Of a stretch of 64,000 nt of DNA, positions 25,438 through 36,663 are shown one piece after another. Location: assembly GCF_029581275.1 (NCBI RefSeq), contig NZ_CP120742.1, positions 1,648,501 through 1,712,500 on the forward strand. The letters are read 5' to 3'. The stretch comes from Micromonospora sp. WMMD1155 (GTDB lineage: Bacteria; Actinomycetota; Actinomycetes; Mycobacteriales; Micromonosporaceae). Under the pieces are notes generated by a model. It was not told the DNA's origin and did no database searches. It saw only the letters and a program-made list of their open reading frames with translations. Numbering within the stretch: position 1 is the first letter of the stretch; every line of letters begins with the position of its first letter. The position numbers and the translations under genes were made by a program.

Positions 25438-27066
25438 TCAGCCCATGTGGGGGTACGTGTGGTCGGTCGGCGGCACGAAAGTCTCCTTGATCGTCCGCGG
25501 TGACAGCCAGCGGACCAGGTTGAGCCAGGAGCCCGCCTTGTCGTTGGTGCCGCTCGCCCGGGCACCGCCGAACGGCTGCTGGCCGACCACCGCACCGGTC
25601 GGCTTGTCGTTGATGTAGAAGTTGCCGGCCGCGTACCGCATGCGCTCGGCGACCGCGTCGACCACCCGGCGGTCGGTGGCGAACACGGAGCCGGTCAACG
25701 CGTACGGGGCGATCGACTCGGCCTGCGCGACCACGTCGTCGAAGCGGGCGTCGTCGAACACGTGCACGCCCAGGATCGGCCCGAAGTACTCGGTGGTGAA
25801 GGTCTCGTGGGCGGCGTCGGAGCACTCGAACAGGGTCGGCCGGACGAAGTAGCCGACCGAGTCGTCCGCGGTGCCACCGGCCAGCACCCGGCAGGAGTCG
25901 TCACCGGCGATCAACTCCAACGCGGCGGTGTGCCTGGCGAACGCCTTGTCGTCGATCACCGCGCCGCCGAAGTTGCCGAAGTCGGCCACGTCGCCGTAGG
26001 TGAGCGAGTCGGTGGTGGCGGCCAGCCGGTCGCGCAGCCCACCCTCCCAGATCGAGCGTGGCACGTACGCCCGCGAGGCCGCCGAGCACTTCTGACCCTG
26101 GTACTCGTACGCGCCGCGGATCAGGGCGGTGTGCAGGGCGTCCACGTCGGCGCTGGTGTGCGCGACGACGAAGTCCTTGCCGCCGGTCTCGCCGACCAGA
26201 CGCGGGTAGCCCCGGTACCTGGCGATGTTGTCGCCGACGGCCCGCCACAACTGCTGGAAGACCTTCGTCGACCCGGTGAAGTGGATGCCGGCCAGGTCCG
26301 GGTCGGCGAGCACGACGTCGGAGACCTCCTCACCCCGCCCGGTGACCATGTTGATCACGCCGGGCGGCAGGCCGGCGGCCTCGAACAGCCGCATCGTGAA
26401 GTGCGCGGCGAACTGCTGGGTCGGGCCCGGCTTCCAGATCACCGTGTTGCCCAGCAACGCGGGCGCCGACGGCAGGTTGCCCGCGATGGCGGTGAAGTTG
26501 AACGGGGTGACCGCGTAGACGAAGCCCTCCAGCGGGCGGTGGTCGAAACGGTTCCAGACGCCCGGCGAGGACGCCGGCTGCTCCTCGAGCAGACGGCGGG
26601 CGAAGTGCACGTTGAACCGCAGGAAGTCGATGAACTCACACGCCGAGTCGATCTCCGCCTGGATCGCGGTCTTCGACTGGCCGAGCATCGTGGCGGCGTT
26701 GAGGGTGTCGCGCCAGGGACCGGCCAGCAACTCGGCCGCACGCAGGAAGATCGCGGCGCGCTCCTCGAAGGGCAGCGCCCGCCACATCGGAGCGGCGTCC
26801 TTGGCCGCCTTGATCGCGGCGCGGGCGTCGTCGTGGGTCGCGTGACCCGTCACGCCCAGCACGTGCGCGTGCTTGTGCGGCTGGACGACGTCGATCGAGT
26901 CACCGGCGGCCATCCGCTGCTCACCACCGATGGTCATCGGCAGGTCGATGCGCTCGGCGGCGAGCTCGGTCAGCCGCCGCTGGAGCCGGTCCCGGTCGGG
27001 GCTGCCCGGCTCGTAGTTGCGAACCGGCTCGTTGCGCGGCTCGGGAACGGAGAACACGGCATCCAT
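25438..27066 (-). CDS. pruA: L-glutamate gamma-semialdehyde dehydrogenase
   Basis: This 542-residue NAD-dependent aldehyde dehydrogenase carries out the second step of proline catabolism (P5C to glutamate). Catalytic Cys is in YEYQGQKCSAASRAY and the general-base Glu in RLVGETGGKDF. TPFNFTAIAGNLP and FGGARASGTNDKAG are typical of the P5CDH group of single-domain enzymes. AGGAG lies five bases before the ATG. No proline dehydrogenase gene is next to it. Confidence 0.95.
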   Translation of the reverse strand: MDAVFSVPEPRNEPVRNYEPGSPDRDRLQRRLTELAAERIDLPMTIGGEQRMAAGDSIDVVQPHKHAHVLGVTGHATHDDARAAIKAAKDAAPMWRALPFEERAAIFLRAAELLAGPWRDTLNAATMLGQSKTAIQAEIDSACEFIDFLRFNVHFARRLLEEQPASSPGVWNRFDHRPLEGFVYAVTPFNFTAIAGNLPSAPALLGNTVIWKPGPTQQFAAHFTMRLFEAAGLPPGVINMVTGRGEEVSDVVLADPDLAGIHFTGSTKVFQQLWRAVGDNIARYRGYPRLVGETGGKDFVVAHTSADVDALHTALIRGAYEYQGQKCSAASRAYVPRSIWEGGLRDRLAATTDSLTYGDVADFGNFGGAVIDDKAFARHTAALELIAGDDSCRVLAGGTADDSVGYFVRPTLFECSDAAHETFTTEYFGPILGVHVFDDARFDDVVAQAESIAPYALTGSVFATDRRVVDAVAERMRYAAGNFYINDKPTGAVVGQQPFGGARASGTNDKAGSWLNLVRWLSPRTIKETFVPPTDHTYPHMG

Positions 27067-27401
27067 CAAGGCTCCTGGCGATCTCGACAGCAGTGGCGAA
27101 ACCGGACCCGCGGGCACCGACCGGACGGCCGGACACCGGACGCCACCCGGGGGCCGAGCAGCGGCGGGACCTCCCGTGATTCTCCCATGGAGAGCTGCGC
27201 GCCCCACCTCCGCCATCACCTTCGGCCAAGGACCGGCCCACCCCTTCTCCCCTTACCGACCGGGCTCGATCCGGCGACTCGACCCCGGTGCCGGTCATCC
27301 GCCCGGCGCGTACCCCCTTCCGGTCCTCCCGGGGCGGCGGGCGGCCCAGCGGGCCCGCGTACCCTGAATGGTCGGTGACCTGCCGCCTCGAAGGGGAGAC
27401 G
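27067..27401. other. intergenic region between pruA and a divergent membrane-protein gene
   Basis: 335 bases hold the promoters of both genes. TACCCT near 27358 is a possible -10 for the plus-strand gene. No reading frame, RNA or repeat was recognised. Confidence 0.4.
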
Positions 27402-28484
27402 ATGACCAAGCAGCCCGGCCGCGTCCCGGCCGCGGAGTCGGACGACCCGGCGGCCGAAGCGGCCACCCCCACCAACCGACCGCTGCCCGCGCCCGGCGCG
27501 GCGGTCCTCGCGCTGCTGGCACTCGGGTGGTTGACCGCCATGCTCTGGTCCACCCGGGAGGCCATCACCTCGGCGGCGGCCGGGGTCACCGCGATCAGCC
27601 TCTCCGCGTTCGCGCTGCCCGGCGTGATCTCCGCCGCGCTGGTGGCCGGGGCCGCCGTCGCGCTGGCGGCGGGCAACCTGCTGGCCCGTCGGTACGGCGA
27701 CTGGGCCACGCTGCGCTTCACCGGGGCGATCGGCGGCGGCATGCTGGTCGGTCTGGGTTCCGCGCTGGCGATCAACCTCACCTACTTCGACACCTCGACC
27801 ACCAACGTGATCGCCGGCACCACCGCGGCGGCGGCGATCATCGGCGGTGCGGTGGCCGCCGCCCGGACCGCCCCGGCGGTCGGCGCGGTGGTGACCGCCG
27901 CGCTGGGCACGCTCCTCTTCGTGGTCGCCTTCAGCCAGGCCCGGGACCCGCTGTTCGACCTCTTCGGGGCCGGAGACAGCCAACAGTCGGTGGTCGACGC
28001 CGCCAAGTGGGTGTCCCGCACCGAGTCGCTCGCCGCCGGGCTGCTCGCCGGGCTGCTCGCCTACGGCTACCTGACCTGGTCGCGACGGCGAGCCCTCCGC
28101 CACGACCCCGAGGCGCCGGCGCTGCGCTGGCCGGCGTACCTGCTCGCGGGCGCCGGGCCGGGGCTGTTCCTGCTGCTCGCCGAGGTGATCATCCGGGTCG
28201 GCGGCCGGTCGCTGCTCGACCTCGCCAGCGCGCTCAGCGAGGCGGACGCGGTCGCGCAGACCTCCCTGGGCACCTCACGGATCGACAACGGCATCTGGGT
28301 GCTCTTCGTCGGGGCGCTGACCGCGCTCATCGCGTTCGGCCGCACGCTCGGCCCCGCACACCACGACGACGACGAACCGGCCGACAGGCCGAAGCCGGTC
28401 GCCTCGGATGCCGCCGAGCCGGACCCGGCCGAGGTGTTCGACAGGCTCGACACCGACCCGGCCAAGGCCGACCCCGCCCGCTGA
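27402..28484 (+). CDS. polytopic membrane protein of unknown function
   Basis: 360 residues with about eight hydrophobic helices rich in Ala and Gly between residues 33 and 325, a short acidic N-terminus and an Asp/Pro-rich cytoplasmic tail. AAGGGGAGA precedes the ATG. I do not recognise a transporter family; similar proteins of unknown role are common in actinobacteria. Convergent with the next gene. Confidence 0.7.
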   Translation: MTKQPGRVPAAESDDPAAEAATPTNRPLPAPGAAVLALLALGWLTAMLWSTREAITSAAAGVTAISLSAFALPGVISAALVAGAAVALAAGNLLARRYGDWATLRFTGAIGGGMLVGLGSALAINLTYFDTSTTNVIAGTTAAAAIIGGAVAAARTAPAVGAVVTAALGTLLFVVAFSQARDPLFDLFGAGDSQQSVVDAAKWVSRTESLAAGLLAGLLAYGYLTWSRRRALRHDPEAPALRWPAYLLAGAGPGLFLLLAEVIIRVGGRSLLDLASALSEADAVAQTSLGTSRIDNGIWVLFVGALTALIAFGRTLGPAHHDDDEPADRPKPVASDAAEPDPAEVFDRLDTDPAKADPAR

Positions 28485-28619
28485 CCTACGGTTCACGCCC
28501 GGCTCGTGGCGGGTCGGGCTGGAACCGGCCTGGTGCCTGGCGACCGGGCCCACAGCTCGCGGCATCGCTTCAGCGCCTGACCGGCGGGCCCCGCACCTCG
28601 CCCGCTCGCGGCGTCCGGC

Positions 28620-29129
28620 TCAGCCGGCGGCGCGCAGCAGCAGGTCCAGCTCCGTCACGTCGTACCACTCCAGTTCGTGGTCCTCAGCGCCGTCGACGGC
28701 GAACTGCGCGTCGGGGTCGCCGGCGGCGGCCTCGGTCACCACGTCGGCCGCCGCGGTGACGTCCTCGACCGCCTCCGCCCCATCCACGTGGATGGCCGCG
28801 ATGGCACCGACCTGCACCGCGTCGACCAACGTCACCGTGCTGGAACCCAGCTCACCGTCGCCCCGCCCGACCGCGCCCGCCGGCAGGTCGACCGAGACGA
28901 CGACACGGCGGCGGGGAGCGCTCGGGTCGGCCCGGAGCAGGTGCAGTGCGTCCTGGGCGGCTCGGGTGAACGCGACGTACTCCAGCTCCTCCTCGTCGCC
29001 CTCGGCGTACCACTCGCGCAACGCCGGAGTCACGGCATGCGCCTCGTCGGCGGCCAGGCCCTCCGCGCGCAGCCGGGCCAACATCGGTACGGTCGCCGGC
29101 ACGTACACCCGGACAAGCTCGTCGGTCAC
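28620..29129 (-). CDS. conserved actinobacterial protein of unknown function
   Basis: 169 acidic residues beginning [20 protein letters not shown], with [20 protein letters not shown] and a C-terminus [15 protein letters not shown] recognise the pattern as a conserved actinobacterial family (DUF6912-like) of unknown function. GTG start with GGGAG seven bases upstream. Divergent from the AlpA/BldC-like gene. Confidence 0.65.
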   Translation of the reverse strand: MTDELVRVYVPATVPMLARLRAEGLAADEAHAVTPALREWYAEGDEEELEYVAFTRAAQDALHLLRADPSAPRRRVVVSVDLPAGAVGRGDGELGSSTVTLVDAVQVGAIAAIHVDGAEAVEDVTAAADVVTEAAAGDPDAQFAVDGAEDHELEWYDVTELDLLLRAAG

Positions 29130-29345
29130 CGGTCGTCTCCCCGCATCGTCCACCGCCGGCGGCCGCCGGCACGGGCGCAGATCATGCCGCACGCCGTGAC
29201 CGTCATACACCCCGCCTCCGGCCGGTGGAAGTTTCCGGCCGGTGTGTCTTGCGCGGTCCGCCCTGCTGTAGGAGGAGCCGGGTGCTGGGCGGTACGGGCC
29301 TTCGGTGGCAAACTGAGCCAAACGACACCAACCCCGGGAGTTCCT

Positions 29346-29573
29346 GTGGAGCCGAGGTTCCTGCTGCTCTCCGACGTCGCCGCCGAGCTGAACGTGTCGG
29401 ACTCGCAGGTCTACCACATGGTGCGCAGCGGCGAACTGCCCGCGATCAAGATCGGTGGACGCGGCCAGTGGCGCGTCGAACGCGCGCGCCTGGAGGACTA
29501 CATCGCGCGCAAATACCACGAAACTGCCGAATGGGTGCAGAGCAACCCCCTGGTCGACCGCGACCCGGAGTAA
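29346..29573 (+). CDS. small excisionase-type (AlpA/BldC-like) DNA-binding protein
   Basis: 75 residues. A MerR/excisionase winged helix-turn-helix occupies nearly the whole protein: [29 protein letters not shown] then [17 protein letters not shown]. It resembles the BldC family of developmental regulators rather than phage excisionases, since no integrase is nearby and the gene lies next to core genes. The GTG has GGGAG five bases upstream. Confidence 0.82.
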   Translation: MEPRFLLLSDVAAELNVSDSQVYHMVRSGELPAIKIGGRGQWRVERARLEDYIARKYHETAEWVQSNPLVDRDPE

Positions 29574-29597
29574 GCGCAGCCCTCTGGCCTGCGCCCG

Positions 29598-29681
29598 GCT
29601 TGATCCACTCCATATCGGCGAAGTCGGGGTGTCCGCGCCGCCGGGATACCGCGATGTCGGCGAAGTCGAGTGGATCAAGCC
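29598..29681. repeat. palindromic interspersed element, copy 1
   Basis: Outer 13-bp perfect inverted arms GCTTGATCCACTC (29598-29610) and GAGTGGATCAAGC (29669-29681) enclose a GC-rich core. The core contains a second imperfect hairpin (GGTGTCC with GGATACC) and the 12-mer TCGGCGAAGTCG twice in direct orientation. A related element lies at about 56649-56724. It has no coding capacity and resembles REP elements or MITEs. Confidence 0.7.
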
Positions 29682-29750
29682 TTTCGGTGCTGGCCGACCC
29701 ACCCTCAAGGCATTGACCGAAGCCGTTTCGTCGCCCAGAATTAGGCTTGT

Positions 29751-29780
29751 CGTAGGCAAACGTAAGCAAACGCAAGATCA
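29751..29780 (+). promoter_or_regulatory. three tandem 10-bp direct repeats upstream of the Rv3235-like gene
   Basis: CGTAGGCAAA, CGTAAGCAAA and CGCAAGATCA follow one another with one-helical-turn spacing directly before the ribosome binding site AGGAGGGG. Such phased repeats are typical binding sites of small oligomerising regulators; the AlpA/BldC-like protein next door is an obvious candidate. Confidence 0.4.
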
Positions 29781-29790
29781 AGGAGGGGTG

Positions 29791-30381
29791 ATGAGTGAGG
29801 CGCGACCCGGCCCTTCCCGACCACCAGTGCGGTTGCGCCCCGTCCCGCCCATCGATCCGCCCTACGCCGACGAGGTCGACGACTCGTACTGGCCAGCTCC
29901 CGTCCACGGCCAGCTCGCCCTCGACCTCTTCGCCTCGACCCGACCGGATCCGGTGCGACCACCCGAGCGCCGAGCCGCCCTCCGCCCAGTGCGCACTCGG
30001 CCCACCACGCACCCGGTCACGTCGCTCCCTCCGGCGACCGCCCCGGAGTCCACCCGAGCCGCGCATCGGTTCGTCGGCACCTGCCTCGAAGTGATCAACG
30101 GCTACCGCTCGCCGGCACAGCTACGTGCCTTGCTCGACCCACCACGAGCGGGTGACCTACTGGCCGAGTTGGCCCGCGCCTCCACGCGAACCGGCGCACC
30201 TCGCCGCCGCGCCACCCGGCCGACGGTCCGACTGCTCCGGCTGCGCGTCTGCGAGCCTCGGGAAGCCGCCGTGGAGGCGGCTGCCGTCCTCACCAGCACA
30301 GCCGGTACGAGCTGGGCGATGGCGCTCCGCCTGGAACATCGTCGGGGCCGCTGGCTCTGCACCGCCCTGCACGTCCTCTGA
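29791..30381 (+). CDS. Rv3235-family protein
   Basis: 196 residues. The N-terminal half is Pro/Arg-rich and disordered; the C-terminal half has the conserved pattern RFVGTCLEVINGYRSPAQLRALLDP and a final MALRLEHRRGRWLCTALHVL. This is the Rv3235 family, found beside secA in mycobacteria as here. It resembles SecA-adjacent proteins of unknown role. ATG 29791 is close to its AGGAGG, so the GTG one codon earlier may also be used. Confidence 0.75.
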   Translation: MSEARPGPSRPPVRLRPVPPIDPPYADEVDDSYWPAPVHGQLALDLFASTRPDPVRPPERRAALRPVRTRPTTHPVTSLPPATAPESTRAAHRFVGTCLEVINGYRSPAQLRALLDPPRAGDLLAELARASTRTGAPRRRATRPTVRLLRLRVCEPREAAVEAAAVLTSTAGTSWAMALRLEHRRGRWLCTALHVL

Positions 30382-30615
30382 CAGTGAGGATGTAGGAGCG
30401 GATCACCCGGCTGGTCTGACTCAGCCTCTGACTGACGTTGGCGTCTTCTAGCGGATTCGTCGGCCTGTCCGGGTGACCCGTTCCTGCACTCACCTGCGGG
30501 GCGTTCGTGACCTGATAGGAGCCTGTGCAAGAGGTCCCATCACTGTCCTGTCCGCCCGTCCCGGCGGTGCGTGCCGACCCTGTTCGGTGCAAGCGAGAGG
30601 GACGACGGTTTCAGC
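30382..30615 (+). ncRNA. non-coding left end of IS110 element, candidate bridge RNA
   Basis: These 234 bases upstream of the transposase have no reading frame but can fold. TCACCCGG (30403-30410) pairs with CCGGGTGA (30469-30476) around a 58-nt loop, and a small hairpin follows near 30575. IS110-group elements encode their target-choosing bridge RNA here. The element's right-end motif ATAGGAGC (31677-31684) recurs at 30515-30522, and TAGGAGC at 30393-30399, as expected for donor-recognition sequence or the left end. Exact RNA ends are not known. Confidence 0.5.
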
Positions 30616-31690
30616 ATGGCAGCCAGGAAGCGTCAGGTCACAGGCGGAGTCGATACCCACGGCAAGACTCATCACGCGGCGGCGGTTGATCAGGCCGGCC
30701 GGATTCTGGGTGATCAGGAGTTCCCGGCTACCACCGCCGGCTACCAGCTCCTGCTGGCCTGGCTGCGGGGGTTCGGTGCGGTGGTGAAGGTAGGCGTGGA
30801 AGGCACCGGCACCTACGGCGCCGGACTTGCCCGCTTCCTCACCGCTCGTGGCATCGCCCTGGTCGAGGTCGACCGCCCCGATCGGCGGGCCCGCCGCGCC
30901 AAAGGTAAGTCCGACCCCTTGGACGCGCTCGCCGCTGCCCGCGCGGCCCTGTCCGGGCAGGCCAACGGCACACCCAAGACCCGCACCGGCCCCGTCGAAG
31001 CCATCCGCGCCCTGCGGGTCGCCCGACGCGGAGCGGTCAAGGCCCGCACCGCTGCCCTCAACCAGCTGCACGGGCTGATCGCCTCCGCGCCCGACACGCT
31101 GCGCCAAGAACTCAACGGTCCGGCAACGACACTCGTCAACCGATGCGCCGCACTGCCCGTCAACGAGACCCGGCTCACCGACCCTGTGGAAGCCACCAAG
31201 GCGGCCCTGGCCGTGATCGCCACCCGGATCCAGACCCTGACCACCGAGATCAACCAGGCCGATCGCCGGCTACGACCCGTCGTCGCCCGCACCGCCCCAC
31301 ACCTGAGCGCCGTCTATGGCGTCGGCCCCGACGTCGCCGGACAGCTCCTGACCACCGCCGGCGACAACCCCGACCGGCTGCGTTCCGACGCCGCCCTGGC
31401 CCACCTCTGCGGAGCCGCACCCATCCCCGCCAGCAGCGGACGCACCGATCGGCACCGCCTCAACCGCGGCGGCGATAGAGCCGCCAACTCAGCCCTGCAC
31501 ACCATCGCCCTGGTCCGCATGCGCTACGACCCCCGCACCCGCGCCTACGTCGACAAACGCACCAAACAAGGACTCAACAAAAAAGAGATCATGCGCTGCC
31601 TCAAGCGCTACATCGTCCGCGAGGTCCACACCGCCCTCCTCGCCGACTTCACCGCCCTCAACACCCCTTGACTTCTATAGGAGCATCCGA
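30393..31690 (+). mobile_element. IS110-family insertion sequence, apparently intact
   Basis: The element comprises the non-coding left end, one transposase gene and a very short right end (about 15 bases). It carries no terminal inverted repeats, as usual for the family. TAGGAGC occurs near both proposed ends (30393-30399 and 31678-31684). It lies 12 bases after the Rv3235-like gene and directly before a minisatellite. Boundaries are estimated to within about 15 bases. Confidence 0.7.
30616..31671 (+). CDS. IS110-family transposase (DEDD recombinase)
   Basis: 351 residues. The N-terminal RuvC-like domain has Asp13 (GGVDTHGKTHHAA), Glu62 (VEGTGTYG), Asp100 and Asp103 (GKSDPLDALAAARA), which is the DEDD set. 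The C-terminal Tnp_20 domain carries the catalytic Ser region AAPIPASSGRTDRHRLNRGGDRAANSAL and ends RYIVREVHTALLADF. The frame is intact, so it may be active. Confidence 0.95.
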   Translation: MAARKRQVTGGVDTHGKTHHAAAVDQAGRILGDQEFPATTAGYQLLLAWLRGFGAVVKVGVEGTGTYGAGLARFLTARGIALVEVDRPDRRARRAKGKSDPLDALAAARAALSGQANGTPKTRTGPVEAIRALRVARRGAVKARTAALNQLHGLIASAPDTLRQELNGPATTLVNRCAALPVNETRLTDPVEATKAALAVIATRIQTLTTEINQADRRLRPVVARTAPHLSAVYGVGPDVAGQLLTTAGDNPDRLRSDAALAHLCGAAPIPASSGRTDRHRLNRGGDRAANSALHTIALVRMRYDPRTRAYVDKRTKQGLNKKEIMRCLKRYIVREVHTALLADFTALNTP

Positions 31691-31694
31691 CCCA

Positions 31695-32046
31695 CCCGAG
31701 CCGGACCAGGCCGAGCGAAGCCGGACCAGGCCGAGCGAAGCCGGACCAGGCCAGGCCGAGCGAAGCCGGACCAGGCCAGGCCGAGCGAAGCCGGACCAGG
31801 CCAGGCCGAGCGAAGCCGGACCAGGCCAGGCCGAGCGAAGCCGGACCAGGCCAGGCCGAGCGAAGCCGGACCAGGCCAGGCCGAGCGAAGCCGGACCAGG
31901 CCAGGCCGAGCGAAGCCGGACCAGGCCAGGCCGAGCGAAGCCGGACCAGGCCAGGCCGAGCGAAGCCGAAGCCGGACCAGGCCAGGCCAGGCCAGGCCAG
32001 GCCAGGCCAGGCCAGGCCAGGCCGAGCGAAGCCGAAGCCGGACCAG
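31695..32046. repeat. minisatellite: 20-bp, 25-bp and 5-bp tandem repeats
   Basis: CCGGACCAGG recurs at 31701, 31721 and 31741 (20-bp steps), then every 25 bp to 31941 (eight units), then at 31972 and 32037. The 25-bp unit is the 20-bp unit plus CCAGG. In the last interval CCAGG/GGCCA itself has expanded about nine times (31979-32021). Both strands are open but encode only repeat peptides, so no gene is called. Confidence 0.92.
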
Positions 32047-32088
32047 GCCATGTCAGACCACACCAGCGCCAGCCGCGCCCGCAGGGGT

Positions 32089-32165
32089 TGATCGACTCGG
32101 GTTCTTGGAAGTCGGGCCATCAACCCGTCGACGACACCCCGGCTTCCTTGAACCCGAGATGATCA
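32089..32165. repeat. imperfect palindromic element, second family
   Basis: Left arm 32089-32111 and right arm 32143-32165 match at 19 of 23 positions as inverted copies, built around CTCGGGTTC and GAACCCGAG, with a 31-base centre. It has the size and layout of the element at 29598-29681 but different arms. Confidence 0.55.
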
Positions 32166-32167
32166 TC

Positions 32168-32283
32168 GGGAGACGGGAGACGGGAGACGGGAGGCGGGAG
32201 GCGGGAGGCGGGAGGCGCGGGGCGGGAGGCGCGGGGCGGGAGGCGCGGGGCGGGAGGCGCGGGGCGGGAGGCGCGGGGCGGGG
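32168..32283. repeat. G-rich tandem repeat tract
   Basis: GGGAGAC repeats, then GGGAGGC repeats, then five copies of a 14-bp unit GGGAGGCGCGGGGC make a 116-bp run of closely spaced G-triplets on the plus strand, capable of forming G-quadruplexes. It sits in the intergenic region downstream of secA. Confidence 0.8.
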
Positions 32284-32326
32284 TGAGAGGCCCGCGCAGA
32301 CCGCGGACGACGAACGGCCGGAAACG

Positions 32327-32366
32327 ACGAACGGGTCCCGGCCTTGTCGGCCGGGACCCGATTCGT
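32327..32366 (-). terminator. secA terminator hairpin
   Basis: A 12-bp perfect GC stem (32332-32343 with 32349-32360), extended by ACGAA/TTCGT with one bulge, lies 14 bases beyond the secA stop. Confidence 0.8.
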
Positions 32367-32379
32367 CAGGTGCTGATGG

Positions 32380-35307
<2,928 letters not shown>

Positions 35308-35475
35308 GGATCAACGCTCCCCTAGACAGTCTCGAACCATCGTAGGCGCTCCATCGGCGTGATGGTCACTGGTAGCGGCGGTCCATCGCGCCGAACCAGA
35401 CATAACTCGCGTAGCAGGCACGCCGGGGACGTTATCCGGTTACGCCGTCGGCGAACGTTGCGGCACGATGCACGG

Positions 35476-36663
35476 GTGGAGCCTGCGGAGATCATTGAGG
35501 ACGGCGTACTGCTGCGGCCCTGGCGGGAGACGGACGCCGAGGCCGTGCACCGAGCCTGCCAGGACCCGGACATCCAGCGCTGGACCACAGTGCCGCGCCC
35601 GTACCGTCCGGAGCACGCGCACGGTTTCGTCACCGAGGTGAGCGGGCGAGCCTGGGCGGAGGGCACCGGCGCGCCGTTCGCGGTCTGCGACCCGGCGACC
35701 GGCGATCTGCTCGGCTCGTGCGGGTTGATCTCCATCGACCAGGCCGGCACCGGTGAGATCGGCTACTGGACCGCGCCGTGGGCGCGGGGTCGGGGGGTGA
35801 TGGTCCGGGCCACCCGGGCGGTGGCCCGCTGGGCTTTCGACACCCTGGGGCTGCGCCGGCTGATCTGGCAGGCCGAGGTGGGCAACCACGCCTCCCGGCT
35901 GGTAGCGCTGCGGGCCGGATTCCGGATCGACGGGCGACTGCGGCTGTCCCACCCGGCGCCGCACGGCGCCGCCGACGGCTGGATCGGCTCCCTGCTGCCC
36001 GGTGAGGTGCCCGCGCCCGGGTCGACCGGGCCGGCCGGGCCGGCCGGGCCGGCCGGGCCGGCCGGGCCGGCCGGGCCGGGCACCCTGGCCGCCCGGCGGG
36101 CCGCCGTCTTCGGCCGCCCGCAGCCCGTCCTGTTCGCCACGGCCACGACCGGCGAGCTGCGGCTGCGGCCGATGGAGGAGTCGGACCTGGACGCCGTGGT
36201 GCGGACCTGCCAGGACCCGGAGAGCATCCGCTGGACGACGGTGCCGGACCCGTACGACCGCACCGACGCACAGGGCTACCTGGCCTACGGCCGGGACGCC
36301 TGGGCGCGGGGGGAGGCCGCCTGTTTCGTGATCGCCGACCCCGACGACAGGTACGTGGGCACGATCGACCTTCGGCTCTCCTCCGGCGACCCGCTGCTGG
36401 CGGACGTGGGGTTCATGACCGCCCCGGAGGCCCGTGGCCGGGGATACCTACCCGCAGCGCTGGTCGCCCTCAGCGCCTGGGGCTTCAGCACGCTGGGCCT
36501 GGCCCGCATCGAGTGGCGGGCGAACGTCGGCAACACCGCCTCCCGCAGGGCGGCGGAGAAGGCGGGCTTCACCGTCGAGGGGACCGCCCGGGCCGCTGTG
36601 CAGCACCGGGGCGAGCGCGCCGACGTGTGGGTGGGCGCGCTGCTCGCCAAGGACCTGACATGA
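35476..36663 (+). CDS. fusion of two GNAT acetyltransferases with a Gly-Pro-Ala linker
   Basis: 395 residues. GNAT domain 1 (about 1-175) contains IGYWTAPWARGRGVM and NHASRLVALRAGF. A collagen-like linker of seven Gly-Pro-Ala-type triplets (about 183-203) follows, encoded by a 9-bp repeat at 36029-36080. GNAT domain 2 (about 225-395) contains VGFMTAPEARGRGYL and NTASRRAAEKAGF. Both are RimJ/RimL-like and probably acetylate a protein N-terminus or small molecule. GTG start by domain 1 alignment. The stop overlaps the next gene by ATGA. Confidence 0.85.
   Translation: MEPAEIIEDGVLLRPWRETDAEAVHRACQDPDIQRWTTVPRPYRPEHAHGFVTEVSGRAWAEGTGAPFAVCDPATGDLLGSCGLISIDQAGTGEIGYWTAPWARGRGVMVRATRAVARWAFDTLGLRRLIWQAEVGNHASRLVALRAGFRIDGRLRLSHPAPHGAADGWIGSLLPGEVPAPGSTGPAGPAGPAGPAGPAGPGTLAARRAAVFGRPQPVLFATATTGELRLRPMEESDLDAVVRTCQDPESIRWTTVPDPYDRTDAQGYLAYGRDAWARGEAACFVIADPDDRYVGTIDLRLSSGDPLLADVGFMTAPEARGRGYLPAALVALSAWGFSTLGLARIEWRANVGNTASRRAAEKAGFTVEGTARAAVQHRGERADVWVGALLAKDLT

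Noticed and set aside
29346-29573. Phage excisionase
   Set aside because: No integrase or phage genes nearby; conserved position beside core genes fits a chromosomal BldC-like regulator better.
31695-32046. CRISPR array suggested by regularly spaced repeats
   Set aside because: Units are contiguous 20-, 25- and 5-bp tandem copies with no unique spacers, and no cas genes are nearby.
31608-32162. Repeat-protein genes on both strands of the minisatellite
   Set aside because: A repeat unit of 25 bp cycles through frames and happens to avoid stops; no ribosome binding site, and both strands are equally open.
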